Assembly: GCF_910592395.1 (NCBI RefSeq)
Contig: NC_088318.1
Span: 7,938,349-8,002,348, forward strand
DNA: 64,000 bases
DNA from: Lineus longissimus
Taxonomy: Eukaryota; Nemertea; Pilidiophora; Heteronemertea; Lineidae
Direction: 5' to 3'
In this document: one piece after another, positions 21,540-32,208 of the stretch
How positions within the stretch are numbered: the stretch's first letter is position 1
Layout of the letters: every line of letters begins with the position of its first letter
The notes under the pieces: generated by a model
Database searches by the model: none
The model's input: only the letters and a program-made list of their open reading frames with translations
What the model was told of the DNA's origin: nothing
Made by a program: the position numbers and the translations under genes

Positions 21540-22185
21540 ATATCAAGCTGAAAGTATTTTGTGAGAAAAAAGGACCTTTGTGACCTTGAAAAGTAGGTCA
21601 AATAAAAAAACAGGGTAGTTCGTAATGTAGTCTCATGAGCAGTGTCCACAGTTCATGATTTTAACGAGCATAATACATGAGATATAGTCAAAATTAGCTT
21701 TACACACGAAGCACCCCGAGCGCGAGCATAGTTCGAAAATAGTCAAAACTGTCGAAAGGCACAATGGCACCATACCCAAAGATGAAAAGCCTTTAGCCTC
21801 AATAGCTATGGAGATATGCTCTGGAAACCAATTACAGTCAATTTACGCAATTTGACCAGTGACCTTGAAAATTAGATCAAATCAAAAACCTTGGTATTAT
21901 GCGATGAAGTCACCAGAGCAGTGTCTACATTAAAAATGTCGTGATCTCAACTAGCGTATTTCAAGAGATATAGCCAAAAGCAGTTCTTCACATGAAGCGC
22001 CCTCCGGGGCCAAGCGTAGTCCGAAAATCATAAAAACTGCCAACAGGCACAATGACACCATAAGACCTTCAAACCACCCAGTTAGAAAATGCCTAGCATT
22101 TATGATTATAGAGACAGGCTCCAAAACTGACGGACTGACGGACAAGACATGATGACATAAGCTCACCTAGGTGAGCCCAAATTGA
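21540..22185 (+). mobile_element. Repeat family I-related element, 5'-truncated
   Basis: Contains GACCTTTGTGACCTTGAAAA and a second unit near 21840. It ends ACTGACGGACTGACGGACA then AAGCTCACCTAGGTGAGCCC. The ACTG/ACGG microsatellite plus end hairpin is close to the pearl pattern. Four bases later a family II element starts at 22187. Confidence 0.55.
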
Positions 22186-22186
22186 A

Positions 22187-22440
22187 ACAAGATGTCCATG
22201 GGCCTGGCACTCAGCTGAATGTAGAGATGCTCTGTTTTCTTTCTTGCGGCATGCAGTTTATATAAATATTCTGTCGCAAAACTGAGCTAAAAATGGTTTC
22301 CAAGATGACCCTATGCCAAATTAAAAAAAACCCAAAGAGGCCTTTAGGCAAGAGAGCTTTGCTCGGTCCATCTGGTTGTACATATAACTTTATATAATGA
22401 GTGTGATTACAAGTTGAAGGTTGTAACAGAGGGTAAATCT
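22187..22440 (+). mobile_element. Repeat family II, 5' end fragment
   Basis: Starts ACAAGATGTCCATGGGCCTG, then GCACTCAGCTGAATG. This is the same 5' hairpin plus CTCAGCTG signature as at 48073 and 55697. The right limit is uncertain. Confidence 0.55.
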
Positions 22441-22463
22441 TACTAGTTGCGATGGTTCCTTTG

Positions 22464-23060
22464 ACAGCCACATGGTCACAACCCAGTAGACAACCAGTTT
22501 CTGCAGTCTGGACCTTTACATCAAATCTGTTGAAGTTCAGGTTGAGACAAACCAGTCCATTAAATGCATGGTCACAACCTAGGACAACTAGTATATGCAG
22601 TCTGGATCGTTGTAACAATTCCTTTGAAGTGCAGGTTGTGAAAAACAGTCCAGTCGAGGCATGGTCACAACCTTGGGGCAAGTAGTTTCCCTCTTGACTA
22701 CCGGGCCTTTCCAATCGTTCCATACCAGGGCCTTTTTTATTGGTAATATTGTACAGCCACGTGCATCTGTCAAAACCTCCTCCTAAAAAGGTCTATTATA
22801 GCGACCGCTCAAGTCGACAGCGGTATAACACGTTTATTTGATTGTGACCACTATAGCGGTCGGCGGTAGTCAAGAGGTTGTCAAGGCAGCCTGGACCTTT
22901 AAATCAAATTGTTTGTCATGCAGTTTGAGACAAACCAGCCCACTAGATGCATGATCACAACTAGAAACAGTCCGGAACTTTACATCAATTCCTTTGAAGT
23001 GTAGGTTGGTTGTGACAAACTAGTCCGGTGAACATGGTCCAGCCCAGTAATTGCCATATT
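22464..23060. repeat. Degenerate tandem repeat, about 95-bp unit
   Basis: The word CATGGTCACAACC recurs at about 22470, 22569 and 22660, and a decayed form appears near 22950. It alternates with CAGTCTGGAC...TTTACATCAA and GAAGT.CAGGTTG.GACAAAC. It is broken at about 22755-22890 by an insertion with a GACCGCT...AGCGGTC palindrome. The reading frames here are artefacts of the repeat. Confidence 0.6.
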
Positions 23061-23344
23061 GACCTTTATATCAGGGATAGCCAACCAGTTTTGATGAACA
23101 AGTCTAAGGGGTTTGATTAAAAACTTAACATTTGTAAACCAACTGCCACATACTGTTTTCTTTATTTAATCTTTTTTTCACATTACTTTAATCTGTACTA
23201 TAAGACAGTGCAGGTGAGCACTGATGTTAAATGGGAGGTGCAAGATGTTTGGTTGGTTATATGGATATGAGTGGAGCTTAGCAGACAGCTCCTATCTCTT
23301 GGTCATCTAAGACTGTAAATATTGAAATGCTGCTGTCATTCATC

Positions 23345-23600
23345 CCTGTAAAATACTAATTACTAAGATTGCAAGAATCTTATGAGAAAAACCTTAGTAG
23401 TTGATTTCTTAGCAAGAAATTAAAAGAACAGAATTACTAATTAAAATCTTACAAGATCTTACAATGATTATTATTGGTAAGAAATTAATTGGTAAGAAAT
23501 CAGCAAGAATACTTTTCTCAAGAAGAAATTGGTAATTTCTATATTACTAATTTTTTCGTTGAGAAAAATCTTGGTAATAAGTTGGTGAGATAAATATTAA
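23345..23600. repeat. AT-rich foldback repeat
   Basis: Built of TTGGTAAGAAATT-like words in both orientations, with related ends (TACTAATTACTAAGATT and CTTGGTAATAAGTTGG). Probably an AT-rich MITE. Confidence 0.4.
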
Positions 23601-24257
23601 ATATGTAGTGTACATCATAGTGTGACATTCTTTGATTATAAATGCTCTACTATCTATGTGTACATTTATATACTAGGAGTATGGACCTATAATTTCTAAT
23701 TGAGAATTTTGAGTAAATTCATACCAATAGTATTGATTGACAGAAGGCTGTACAAGAGAATAGCTTCGCCATCGGCATGTTAATATTCAACCCACTTGTC
23801 TTTAAGTTGATTTTTATCACCACACATTACAAGTGTGGTTGACAAAACTAATAATACATGGAAGGAAAATCTTACAAATATCGCTGCTGGATAAAAAAGA
23901 TGACTACGTAAGTTATTTTCAAGTGAAAGTCTTTTTTATGATATATGAAACAAAACATAATCGCAAAACAAGAGCTACGCATGTGTAGCAAATGATTCTG
24001 ACCTGATTTTTTTGGGATATTCTTGTCGATGTTTGTTAGTGAGGATATGGAGAAAAGAGCATATGACATCATATAATTCTACTGCTTCACGCTCTGAACA
24101 GTGCATCTGACAAGTGACCAGCAGCCCCACAGTCAAGAGCACAGTGAGATACCCAGGATGTGAAAACTCATGTATGCAAGTGTGGAAGATTCGGGCCTGA
24201 GCCATTGCACATCTTTGAGTCAACTCTGCCAATAGAATCACCGTGAACTAATCCGTA

Positions 24258-24720
24258 TTGAAAAATGGGCCATTACATGTCTGGTCACTTAAACATTCCA
24301 AAAACTGTCTTGTTACCTTATATGTTACTATGTTTAGGTCTATTTTGGACTGTGGTTGTACTGTTTATTGCTTCCTGTCTATTGCCGACGAACAAAGGTT
24401 AGAACGTCTTCAGTACAAAGCAGGGAGAGTTATTACCGGTGGTATTCAAGGTACAAGTTATGTAAAAGTTTTGCAGGAACTCAGTTGGTGTACCCTATCT
24501 GAAAGATGCCTTTACTTCAAAGGCAACCTTGATGTACAATATTGTGAATAAAAATAGTCCCGCTTTTCTTCAAACAACTTTTTTCAGCATTCAACCAAGA
24601 AATACACATAACACTTCGTAATGCGGACCATCTACAATTGCCTAAACGCAATGTTCCCAATTTTTACGAAGTAGTCAAGGTCGAGAACGTTATGTTCACT
24701 TATGGTTTAGTAGTGGAAAT
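24258..24720 (+). pseudogene. LINE RT C-terminal fragment
   Basis: The frame starting at 24258 reads VTLYVTMFRSILDCGCTVYC, then ADEQRLERLQYKAGRVITGG and YVKVLQELSWCTLSERCLYF, and breaks at 24551. In a shifted frame it continues with IVNKNSPAFLQTTF and RNTHNT. This is the typical thumb-to-C-terminus segment of CR1/Jockey-type reverse transcriptases ('IRSILDYG..VY', 'LE.IQ..A.R..TG'). It is truncated on both sides. Confidence 0.7.
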
Positions 24721-25013
24721 GAGGTCTGCGACATAAAATGTCTCTTGACTGACACGAGAGAGAGCAGGATATCATGATTAAATCTCAGTATGAAAGGTAA
24801 GTTACCGAATCTGGTTTTTGCTTCGTACAGATGGGTCTTTTATCGCACAATTTCTTTTGCCTATGTCATCGTTATCACATCTCTCGGACCGGGTGGTATT
24901 TGATGATTGCATAACTCGCGTCCGTTCCTGAGTGACGTAACCCAGTGGTCAGTTACCCATATCTTGTACAATATATTTCGAAGAACTCCTAAATAGCCAC
25001 AACGCCATGGTAA

Positions 25014-25238
25014 ATGAAATGGTCCGGGGACCATGTGCTCACCTCGGGTAATGTAATGCATGTCACTTGTAGTGGATATGGGGAGAACAGTTTCTGGCTA
25101 GCTTCACCAGTTTTGATCCCATTGAATTATATTCTTCTTCTTGGCTCAATGGCACAAGAGAAAATAACCATACCATCTAACTATACCATTTTGGTTATAA
25201 AGTTGACTAAATTTCAGGGTTATTGAAGAGTGTACATG
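25014..25238 (+). mobile_element. Repeat family I', left part (split by the 5.4-kb transposon)
   Basis: Starts AAATGAAATGGTCCGGGGAC, then CATGTGCTCACC. The run TTTCAGGGTTATTGAAGAGT then GTACATG stops at the transposon and resumes at 30653 with TCATATGGAAATTGGTTGAC. The uninterrupted reverse-complement form at 51850-51960 proves the split. Confidence 0.75.
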
Positions 25239-25250
25239 AAGAGTTCAGGC

Positions 25251-25449
25251 GCAAAAACCGACAAACGCCATTCCCGCCGAAAATAAACCATGACTACCAC
25301 GTGAGAGTTGAAGGTGCTGCCATTACGATAATCAAAACCGTTTTCCCGCAAAAGCAGACACATCCCCCGTATAACGCGCAACAATTCTCTGTTTGTCGTC
25401 AAAAGCCGACAAGTCACATGCGCCGTTCTTCACAGAGACCGACAAATCC
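25251..25449 (+). repeat. Left subterminal repeat array of the 5.4-kb transposon
   Basis: Four related words at 25251 (GCAAAAACCGACAAAC), 25348 (GCAAAAGCAGACACATC), 25399 (TCAAAAGCCGACAAG) and 25435 (GAGACCGACAAATCC), all in one orientation. Such arrays usually bind transposase. Confidence 0.75.
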
Positions 25450-25563
25450 ATTCAGCCAATCAGCGCGTCAGAATTCATGACGTCACCAAGATGGCAGCAC
25501 CCATGAATTCTCTCAAATCGATGTAAAATTTCCTGTTTATTTCTCGAAAAATCAGCATAAATA

Positions 25564-28500
25564 ATGGAGAACTTTGATGATATTGATGAGCCAGTGATTC
25601 TTTCACCTACTGGGCGTAAGAAAAGAGTCAATCCAGGAAGTTCTGCTCGCACAGTTTCGAAAGGATTGCGAAATAGCGGCGGCAGAAAAATTCCATCGAT
25701 TTCGTGTGTACACAATGCACGTGGCTTCTGTATGGCGAGTTCGTTATCCGGTGAGGCCCTTAAATGTGCACAAGATCAGCTCTATTCGACCCCTGACAAG
25801 GTAAAACAGGATGCTACCCTACTCTCCTACATGGACATTAAGAAATGTGCGAGGAGGCGACCAAAAGTAGCAGATGTAGCCAAGAGAAATGCAAGAGACA
25901 TTACTGTGAAGTACTGCACTTTGGATGAAAACAAAAACCGTGTCCCAGTGTGTAAGGCTTCCTTCATGAGCATTTTTGGTGAGTAGCTGCACGTTAGTAG
26001 TGACTAAATCTTGAATTTCAGCCAAGATGAAGCTCCAGACCCCTTCCTTTAGGTGTCTTCCATGATTAGAATCAACAATACAATGCTATCAGGCCTATAT
26101 TGAAACTGTGATATGCACTGTGTCATAACGTCGTGGATTTTCCTTCTGTTGAGGCGATGCGACAATACTTTACGACGTAGTAGCTTCCTAGAGTCTTTGC
26201 TATTTTAATTCTGATCTTTGTTGATGTTGTTTTTCATTCTATCATTTCAGGTATCAAAAAGGATCGACTGGCGAATATTGCCAAGTACTGGTTGGAAAAC
26301 GGTGTTGCAAGGCCTGAAAACTGCGGAGGGGTGCGGAATGCGGAACGAAATCTTGCGAGAAAGACTGCCATCCACGATCACATCAAGATGTTCACGTGTC
26401 GTGCGAGCCATTATGCACGGCGTGGGGCTCCAGGGCAAAAGTATCTGCCAAGCGATCTCAGTGTCAAGAAGATGGACCAGCTTTTCACGGCCCAAAACCA
26501 TGACCAGGTTTCATACGCATTGTACTACAGCGTCTTTGTCTATGACTTCAACCTAGGATTTGGTCATCCGGCAGTCGACATCTGCAGTGCTTGCCTGAAG
26601 TTTCACTTTAAACTGAGGACCAGTCAATCTCGGATGAGGAAAAACGTGAAACATCAATGATGTTTATGCTCCACAGGCGTCGAGCAAGGAGGTTTTATGA
26701 CAATTTGAACAATGTTCATTTACAATGTGTTTCGACATTATGGAGAACCTCGTGTTGCCGAAGTCTCCCATTGGACAAACCTTTTACCCGCGCCAGCTCT
26801 TCTTGTATGTCTTTGGTGTCGTTCATCACCGCGGCCGTGGTCAACCTCAGGGAAAGGATGACATTCATCTGTTTGTGTGGCTCGAAAGTCAAAATCGTAA
26901 GGACAGCAACATGGTGGCTTCAGCGCTGAATCACTACCTTGTTTCTGTTGTTGGGGATGATCTGAAAAACAACCAGCACCTGCGCTTGTTTTCTGATTCC
27001 TGTTACGGCCAAAACAAGAACATTAATGTTCTGTCTATGCTCTGTGCCACGAGGAAGCAGAAGTTCCCGCAGCTGAACATAGAGTACACGTTCCCCGTCA
27101 GAGGTCACAGTTTCCTGCCAGCAGATCGTGCCTTCGGACGCATCGAGCAGGATATCAGGAAACACGACCAGATACTAATGCCAGACGAATACATCGAGAT
27201 TTTGTCTAACCATGTGCATGTCCGTATCTATGGAAATGACTGGAAGTGTCGGGATTACAAATCTCCTGCTGCTGATCACTGCAAGTCACAGCGCTCCTTC
27301 AAGATCAGTGAGGCGAAGATGTTGCGAATTGATTCCGACAAGGTTGGATTAAAGCAGGAGTACGGTGGGGAGTATTGCGACTATGCCATACTCAAGAGGG
27401 GCAAGAAGTGGGAACATTTCAGGGCAGCTGAAATGCGAATGGTCAACTGTGTGAAGCCTGCTAATGAAACGGCCATGGGCCATTGTGCTCACCGTATAGA
27501 TATTTGGTGCTTTGGAATTCATCCAGGTTAAGAAACATTGTACATGTATAGTATATATGTCAAACCAAAGTCGGTATGACATGTGATGTATCGTTGCTTG
27601 GAGTAAGTACCATAAGAATATCATCAAAAACAAGTCACTAATAAACGAGATATTGCACATTTTACCTATTTTAGTTTTGGCCTCCTGGTGGCCAAGTTGA
27701 GTACCAGATCAGATCAAAATTCAGTGTCCGTGGTAACATGACGTAGGGAGTCATGTGTACCAAATTTCAAGTTCATAGCTTTAGTGGTTTAGAAACGTGC
27801 CATAGTTACAATCAAACGACCAATTTACACCATTTGACCTCTGTGACCTTGACAAGTATGTCAAATCAAAAACCCGTATCATATGTGATGTATCTACCAT
27901 AAAATTGTTACCAAAAACTAATCAGTAATAAGCGAGACATGGCACTATTCAAATTTTTTGGTTTTGGCCCCCTGGTGGCCAAGTTAAGAATCAGACCGGA
28001 CCGAAAATCAGTGTCACAGGTCATCTGACCTGTGACACCTGGGGGTTATGTGTACCAAGTTTAAAGTTCATAGCTTTAGTGGTTAAGAAACATGCCATAT
28101 TTACACACAAACAGCCAATTCACACCATTTGACCTCTGTGACCTTGAAAAGTACGCCACATTGACCTGTTTTTTTGTTAACATCTAGAGCTACGTAACAG
28201 GTGTCTTCATACCAAATTTAAAGACTATAGGACGAATAAAGACAAAACGTGCCACTATCGGTGAAATTTTAGAGTTTGACCCCTGTGACCTTGAAAAGTA
28301 GGTCAAATTGAAAACCCGTAAGATATGTGATGTATACTTCCTAAGAGTACCTACCATAAAAATTTTATCGAAAACAAGTCACTTATAAGCGAGATATCAC
28401 ACTTTTTAGATATCCACTTTTGGCCCCCTGGTGGCAAAGTTGAGAATCAGATCAAACTAAAATTCAGCGCCAGAGGCTATGTGATATAGGGGGTGATATG

Positions 28501-29081
28501 TACCAAGTTTCAAGTTCATATCTTTAGTGGTTAAGAAACGTGCCATAGTTTACACTCTAACGGCCAATTTACGCCTCATGACCTCTGTGAGCTTGAAAAG
28601 TAGGTCAAATTAAAAACCCGTATAATATATGATGTATATTTGCTATGAGTACCTACAACACAAGTTTCATCGAAAACAAGTCACTAATAAGCGAGATATC
28701 ACACTTTTTAGATATCGACATTTGGCCCCCTGGAGGCCAAGTTGAGAATCAGATCGGACCGAAATTCAGTGTCAGAGGTCACCTGACCTAGGGGGTGCTG
28801 TGTACAAAGTTTCAAGAACATAGCCCTAGCGTTTAAGAAACGTGCCACTGTTTCTGAAACAGGATACGACGGACGACGACTACGACGACGCCGCCGCCGA
28901 CGGACACAGCGCTATCGTATAGACTCCCCTTACGGTGAGCCAAAAAGGTGACGTCCTCAAGCTTCTTGGTGAGATTGGCGTAAATAATGCTGTCCGCGAA
29001 TATTATGAGGATGCTCTGGAGGAAGTTGGTCAACATAACATTGGCAGGCAGGATCTTCAAGACAGTGAGGAGGAGGACTAA
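25564..29081 (+). pseudogene. DDE-type transposase, two exons, broken
   Basis: Exon 1 (25564-25978) starts MENFDDIDEPVIL and ends FMSIF plus one base at G|GTGAGT. The intron ends TCATTTCAG at 26250. Exon 2 continues IKKDRLANIAKYWLENGV, then FTCRASHYARRGAPGQKYL, YYSVFVYDFNLGFGHPAVDI, CFDIMENLVLPKSPIGQ, LFSDSCYGQNKNINVLSML and SFLPADRAFGRIEQDIRKHD. The Asp, Asp and Glu in those last three are plausible DDE residues. Two frameshifts of the same sense lie near 26630 and 26722. At 27462 a family I repeat interrupts the gene after KPA; the frame resumes at 28944 with KGDVLKLLGEIGV and ends EEED-stop. Restored length is about 590 residues. Similar proteins occur as uncharacterised genes in many invertebrates, from my general recollection; no database was checked. 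Confidence 0.8.
27463..28943 (+). mobile_element. Repeat family I copy inside the transposase gene
   Basis: Starts AATGAAACGGCCATGGGCCA, then TTGTGCTCACC. It contains four to five core units and ends GACGACGACTACGACGACG, ... CTTACGGTGAGCCAA. Removing it restores the transposase frame exactly (GCT|AAA GGT), so its borders are known almost to the base. It is the longest copy in the window (about 1.48 kb). Confidence 0.8.
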
Positions 29082-29479
29082 TCTTTAGTGTTGAACTGGC
29101 TCATTTTCCTTCAGGGAACTGACAATGAACACTGCCCAATCTTGGCATGCTGAAGAACCTTGTCTGTGACACTTCCATCCCTGACCCAATGAAACCCAAC
29201 CTTTTAAAAGTAAAAGTAAAAGTCTCAGGTACTGCAATTGTATGGTGTGTGATACAGATAGTGTGAAAGGAATATAGGAAGTTTTATCAAAACAGTAAAA
29301 AAATGAGGTTTATTGGGTCTTGGATTGACGGCTCTAGACTGATTTTATAGTCCGATTTTATTGAATGGGAAACCAGCTGTATGTTTTTTTATCAGCCCCA
29401 GGGCTTTTGTAGTTCACTTTTAATACTCACCAATCATTATTGAAGAAGAAAGGTCACAATTCTCTTCTTTTGAACCTAA
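29082..29479. other. 3' flank of the transposase gene
   Basis: Non-coding part of the 5.4-kb transposon. Holds a short AAAAGTAAAAGTAAAAGT repeat near 29210. Confidence 0.5.
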
Positions 29480-30373
29480 TGCCGTGGTCACACTGGGGTT
29501 TTAACACGAATTGAATTCGAATTAAAACGTTGATACGTATTGGGGCGTCACACTCAATTCGGTTCATACCGATCTCAATCCGCTTTAACCAACACGGTTC
29601 TTAAACCGAATTGAATGCGAATCAGCTAATCCGAATCAACGAAACCGTATTGAGATTTCAAGTGTGACGCGCTTGATACGAATTAAGGTTTTCGATCGCA
29701 CTGCGCATGCGCCCGGCGCATGGAAAGTGACCTTTGACCGCGGGAACTAGTGCTCCGAACTAGTTAACTGATGTATTTAAATGATCTCATTAACTCAAAT
29801 CGTTTTTCGTTATGCCATAGAATAGGGAAAAATCAACTCCCTTGCACGTGACTTGCATTTCCATTTCCTGGCAAGGTATGTTGCCGCCGGTTCGTTGGTC
29901 AAAGGTACGCTGGTCAGCAACATCGTCGCGGCGGGGTTTTCCCCGGTTTTGGCCTCGTTTTCGAGGGCGAGGCCGGGATTCTCCGCTAATAGCGACGGTG
30001 GTGTTGACTCGCTGAGGACACTCCTCTTTGACCCGAACTTTGGCAATAGGCATGGCCCAGAGATGGAAATGGTCAAGCACCTTACGCGATTTTAACTTGT
30101 TAATAATGACTGTGTGATACTGTGATATTATATACTTATATGTTTTGTACTCGTAAATTTTATTCTCCCATATGGGAGGTTAATAAATAATAATAATAAT
30201 AATAATAGATGGCGCGTCATTAGTATGCATTGAGTGTGGCGCGTTTTAAACCAATTTGAATGGGTATTCGGGCCAGTGTGACGCGACCGTTCTGAAACTG
30301 AATTAATCAATTCGTATTCCGGAGAGCGCTCTACGGAATTCGGTTTCAATTCGCATCCAGTGTGAACACACCA
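29480..30373. mobile_element. TAA-flanked MITE (PIF/Harbinger-like)
   Basis: Terminal inverted repeats TGCCGTGGTCACACTGG and, inverted, TGGTGTGTTCACACTGG, flanked by TAA at 29477-29479 and 30374-30376. Both halves are rich in CGAATTGAAT and TGTGACGCG words, which form longer inverted arms. A 3-bp TWA target duplication is usual for PIF/Harbinger. The centre (29690-30080) is CpG-rich with a basic open frame on the minus strand (SRPRPRKRGQNRGKPRRDD), but no transposase motif. It is nested in the 5.4-kb transposon. Confidence 0.7.
30181..30207 (+). repeat. (AAT)n microsatellite
   Basis: TAATAAATAATAATAATAAT tract within the MITE. Confidence 0.9.
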
Positions 30374-30390
30374 TAATATAACATAATATA

Positions 30391-30634
30391 AATTTGTCTG
30401 TTTTTGTGAAAAAATTAATTTTGGGGATTTGTCTGTTTTTGCGACCAAACACAATCAAAAGCATGTTTTATCCCGAAAAATAAATAAATAAGATTTTTGG
30501 GAATTCTGTCTCCTATTATATTATTTGTATCAGTTCAGTATCACCCCATATGAATTTGATATGTTTCACCAGGAAGGCACAACAAAAAAATCTATTTTAC
30601 ACAAAAGAGCTAAAATGGATTTGTCTGCTTTTGC
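30391..30634 (-). repeat. Right subterminal repeat array of the 5.4-kb transposon
   Basis: Read on the minus strand: GCAAAAGCAGACAAATCC (30617-30634), CGCAAAAACAGACAAATCCC (30424-30443) and CACAAAAACAGACAAATT (30391-30408). These are inverted relative to the left array. Confidence 0.75.
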
Positions 30635-30652
30635 ATCTGAACTCTCCACATG

Positions 30653-30720
30653 TCATATGGAAATTGGTTGACATCTGTTCAACAGTTTTGATAGGAGTAC
30701 TGCAGTCATTCATATACTAC
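30653..30720 (+). mobile_element. Repeat family I', right part
   Basis: TCATATGGAAATTGGTTGAC then ATCTGTTCAACAGTTTTGAT, the continuation of 25014-25238. Similarity to the copy at 51276-51965 fades after about 30705. Confidence 0.6.
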
Positions 30721-30882
30721 TAGTATCACCTTACAACAAAATCTCAACTGGCTCTCTTCCCAACACTTTTATATACATCACCAATCTGGTTCCATTGCCC
30801 CTGGGTACATGCTATCAAAAACAGAACAGAGCTTCAGGGTTTCAGGAATTAAGAGTAGTATAAAAGTGGAGGTTCTAGCTCA

Positions 30883-31005
30883 CAGTCATTTTCGCAGCGT
30901 CAACCAAGTGCCTAGGCCTTGCGGTTACAAAATGCCCAAAAGTGATACAGAAGGAAATACAGACACCATTACCTAAGTAATATTACTAGCTTTGCTGACT
31001 TTGTC
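30883..31005 (+). mobile_element. Repeat family II, 3' end fragment
   Basis: GCAGCGTCAACCAAGTGCCT ... TTACAAAATGCCCAAAAGTG ... TTTGCTGACTTTGTCA. Matches the last about 120 bp of the full copies ending at 50073 and 57913. Confidence 0.65.
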
Positions 31006-31009
31006 ATGA

Positions 31010-31490
31010 ATTTGGCCCCTGGGGTGGATGACAGTTGTGAAGGTTTTATTTGAACTGCAGTGAATGAAGTAGTTGAGGGGTTCTTTTGTCACATCCGCTC
31101 TTCAATACCTTCAGTGCCTTTGCTCCAACTGTGTTTAAGCAGGCCAGCGCAAAACTGCTCTTTCAATACCTTTAGTTTGATACCATTAACGCGACTGCCT
31201 TCCTCTAACGGTGTTCAAGTTGTTTAGTGAGTCAAAAAAAGTATATCAGGGTAAACCTACTCTTAAACACTTTTAGTTTGATATCAAACACGGATGACAC
31301 CTTTCGCTGTAACTGTCTCCAAGTAGGTCAGTTGGTAATGAAAATGGGTTAGCACAAACCTACTGTTCATTATCTTTAGTTCGATACCAAACAAGACTGC
31401 TTTAGCTATAACACTCTTTAAAGTAGGGCAGGTCATAAAAGTAGGTCAGTGCAAATCTCTCCTTCATTACCTTGAGTTTAGATTAGTTCT
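31010..31490 (+). repeat. Degenerate about 100-bp tandem repeat, copy 1
   Basis: About four units, each with a TTTAGTTTGATACCAAACA-like word and AAGTAGGTCAGT. The whole block recurs at 63538-64000 at high identity, starting from the same TTTGGCCCCT..GGTGGATGAC. Confidence 0.7.
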
Positions 31491-31529
31491 TGTGACACTG
31501 TCTTATTCCCTGCCATAATGCTACAATGC

Positions 31530-31670
31530 AGTCTCCAGATTGTGACATGAGGCATGATGCCGTCTCTTGCATCACCCGCTTCACTTATATCAATCAGGCT
31601 ACAACGAAGTCTTACTTGATTGTGACATCAGGTATGATAACGTCTCATACATCCAGTTTATGTGAGCGCT
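31530..31670 (+). repeat. LINE 3'-end-like repeat
   Basis: ATCAATCAGGCTACAACGAA, TTGATTGTGACATCAGGTAT and ACGTCTCATACATC match the 3' tail of the plus-strand LINE at 45685-45755. Two half-units are present. Confidence 0.5.
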
Positions 31671-31913
31671 TGGTAGCTGCTCCTCCAAAGGTCTCCTACA
31701 AAGTTTCAGTTTTTCACTTGGATACCTTGAGAACTGTGCTCCAGGATTGTTCCTACGGTTTCATGAATATCATGGGATTATTCTGAGATGGTTTGTGTGT
31801 TGATAACACTTGCAGTGTTTGTGTTCCTTGTTGGCAACTTTTTGCCCTTTCTAGGGATTCATAAGCCCTGTACATTGTACTTAAAACACACTGTGTACAT
31901 TGGTGCTGTCAAA

Positions 31914-32208
31914 ATGTATTCACCTGGTGAACTTCATGAGCTCAGGAAATGTGATCTCAGCAGGTCAATTTCGCCTAATCTGTTGACTTGCCTGAGTAGA
32001 TCACACTTGTTAAGACAGAAGACTAGATGATCAAAGAGAAGTGGAAGAAAGACTCTTGGACTTATTAGTGTTGATCCAATAAACACTCAAGCGTCAGTGA
32101 ATAAGTTTACTCTGTCATTACAAGGTGTTCAATTTCTGAAATGTGCCTTAGTCAATGCAAGGTCTATTGGGAACAAGCTGGTAGACTGACCAGCTTTATC
32201 ATTGACAA
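31914..32208 (+). pseudogene. CR1-like LINE ORF2 N-terminus (block 1 of 3)
   Basis: The plus strand reads MYSPGELHELRKCDLSRSIS, then RSGRKTLGLISVDPINTQAS and QFLKCALVNARSIGNKLVD. This is the usual opening of CR1-type ORF2 before the endonuclease. There are stops near 32028 and 32188. The BEL/Pao element begins at 32209. The LINE resumes at about 41139 with SFIIDNATDILLITETWLTN, and again at 43248. Confidence 0.7.

Larger units (their letters stand above)
25239..30647. mobile_element. 5.4-kb DNA transposon with DDE-type transposase
   Basis: The limits are set by a direct repeat ACATG at 25234-25238 and 30648-30652, and by an uninterrupted copy of the target (GTGTACATGTCACATGG, inverted, near 51900). 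The terminal inverted repeats are AAGAGTTCAGGCGCAAAA and, inverted from the right end, GGAGAGTTCAGATGCAAAA. Several subterminal copies of a GCAAAAGC.GACAAATCC word point inward from both ends. Inside is a two-exon transposase gene (25564-29081). Two younger insertions, 27463-28943 (family I) and 29480-30373 (MITE), account for about 2.4 kb, so the original length was about 3.0 kb. The superfamily is not recognised from the ends. Confidence 0.85.

Noticed and set aside
22211-22723. A 170-codon minus-strand frame
   Set aside because: It coincides with a tandem repeat and a family II fragment; the repeated peptide (LGCDHA) follows the DNA repeat.
22464-23060. CRISPR-like array
   Set aside because: Repeat units are imperfect and spacers are themselves repeated; the DNA is animal nuclear.
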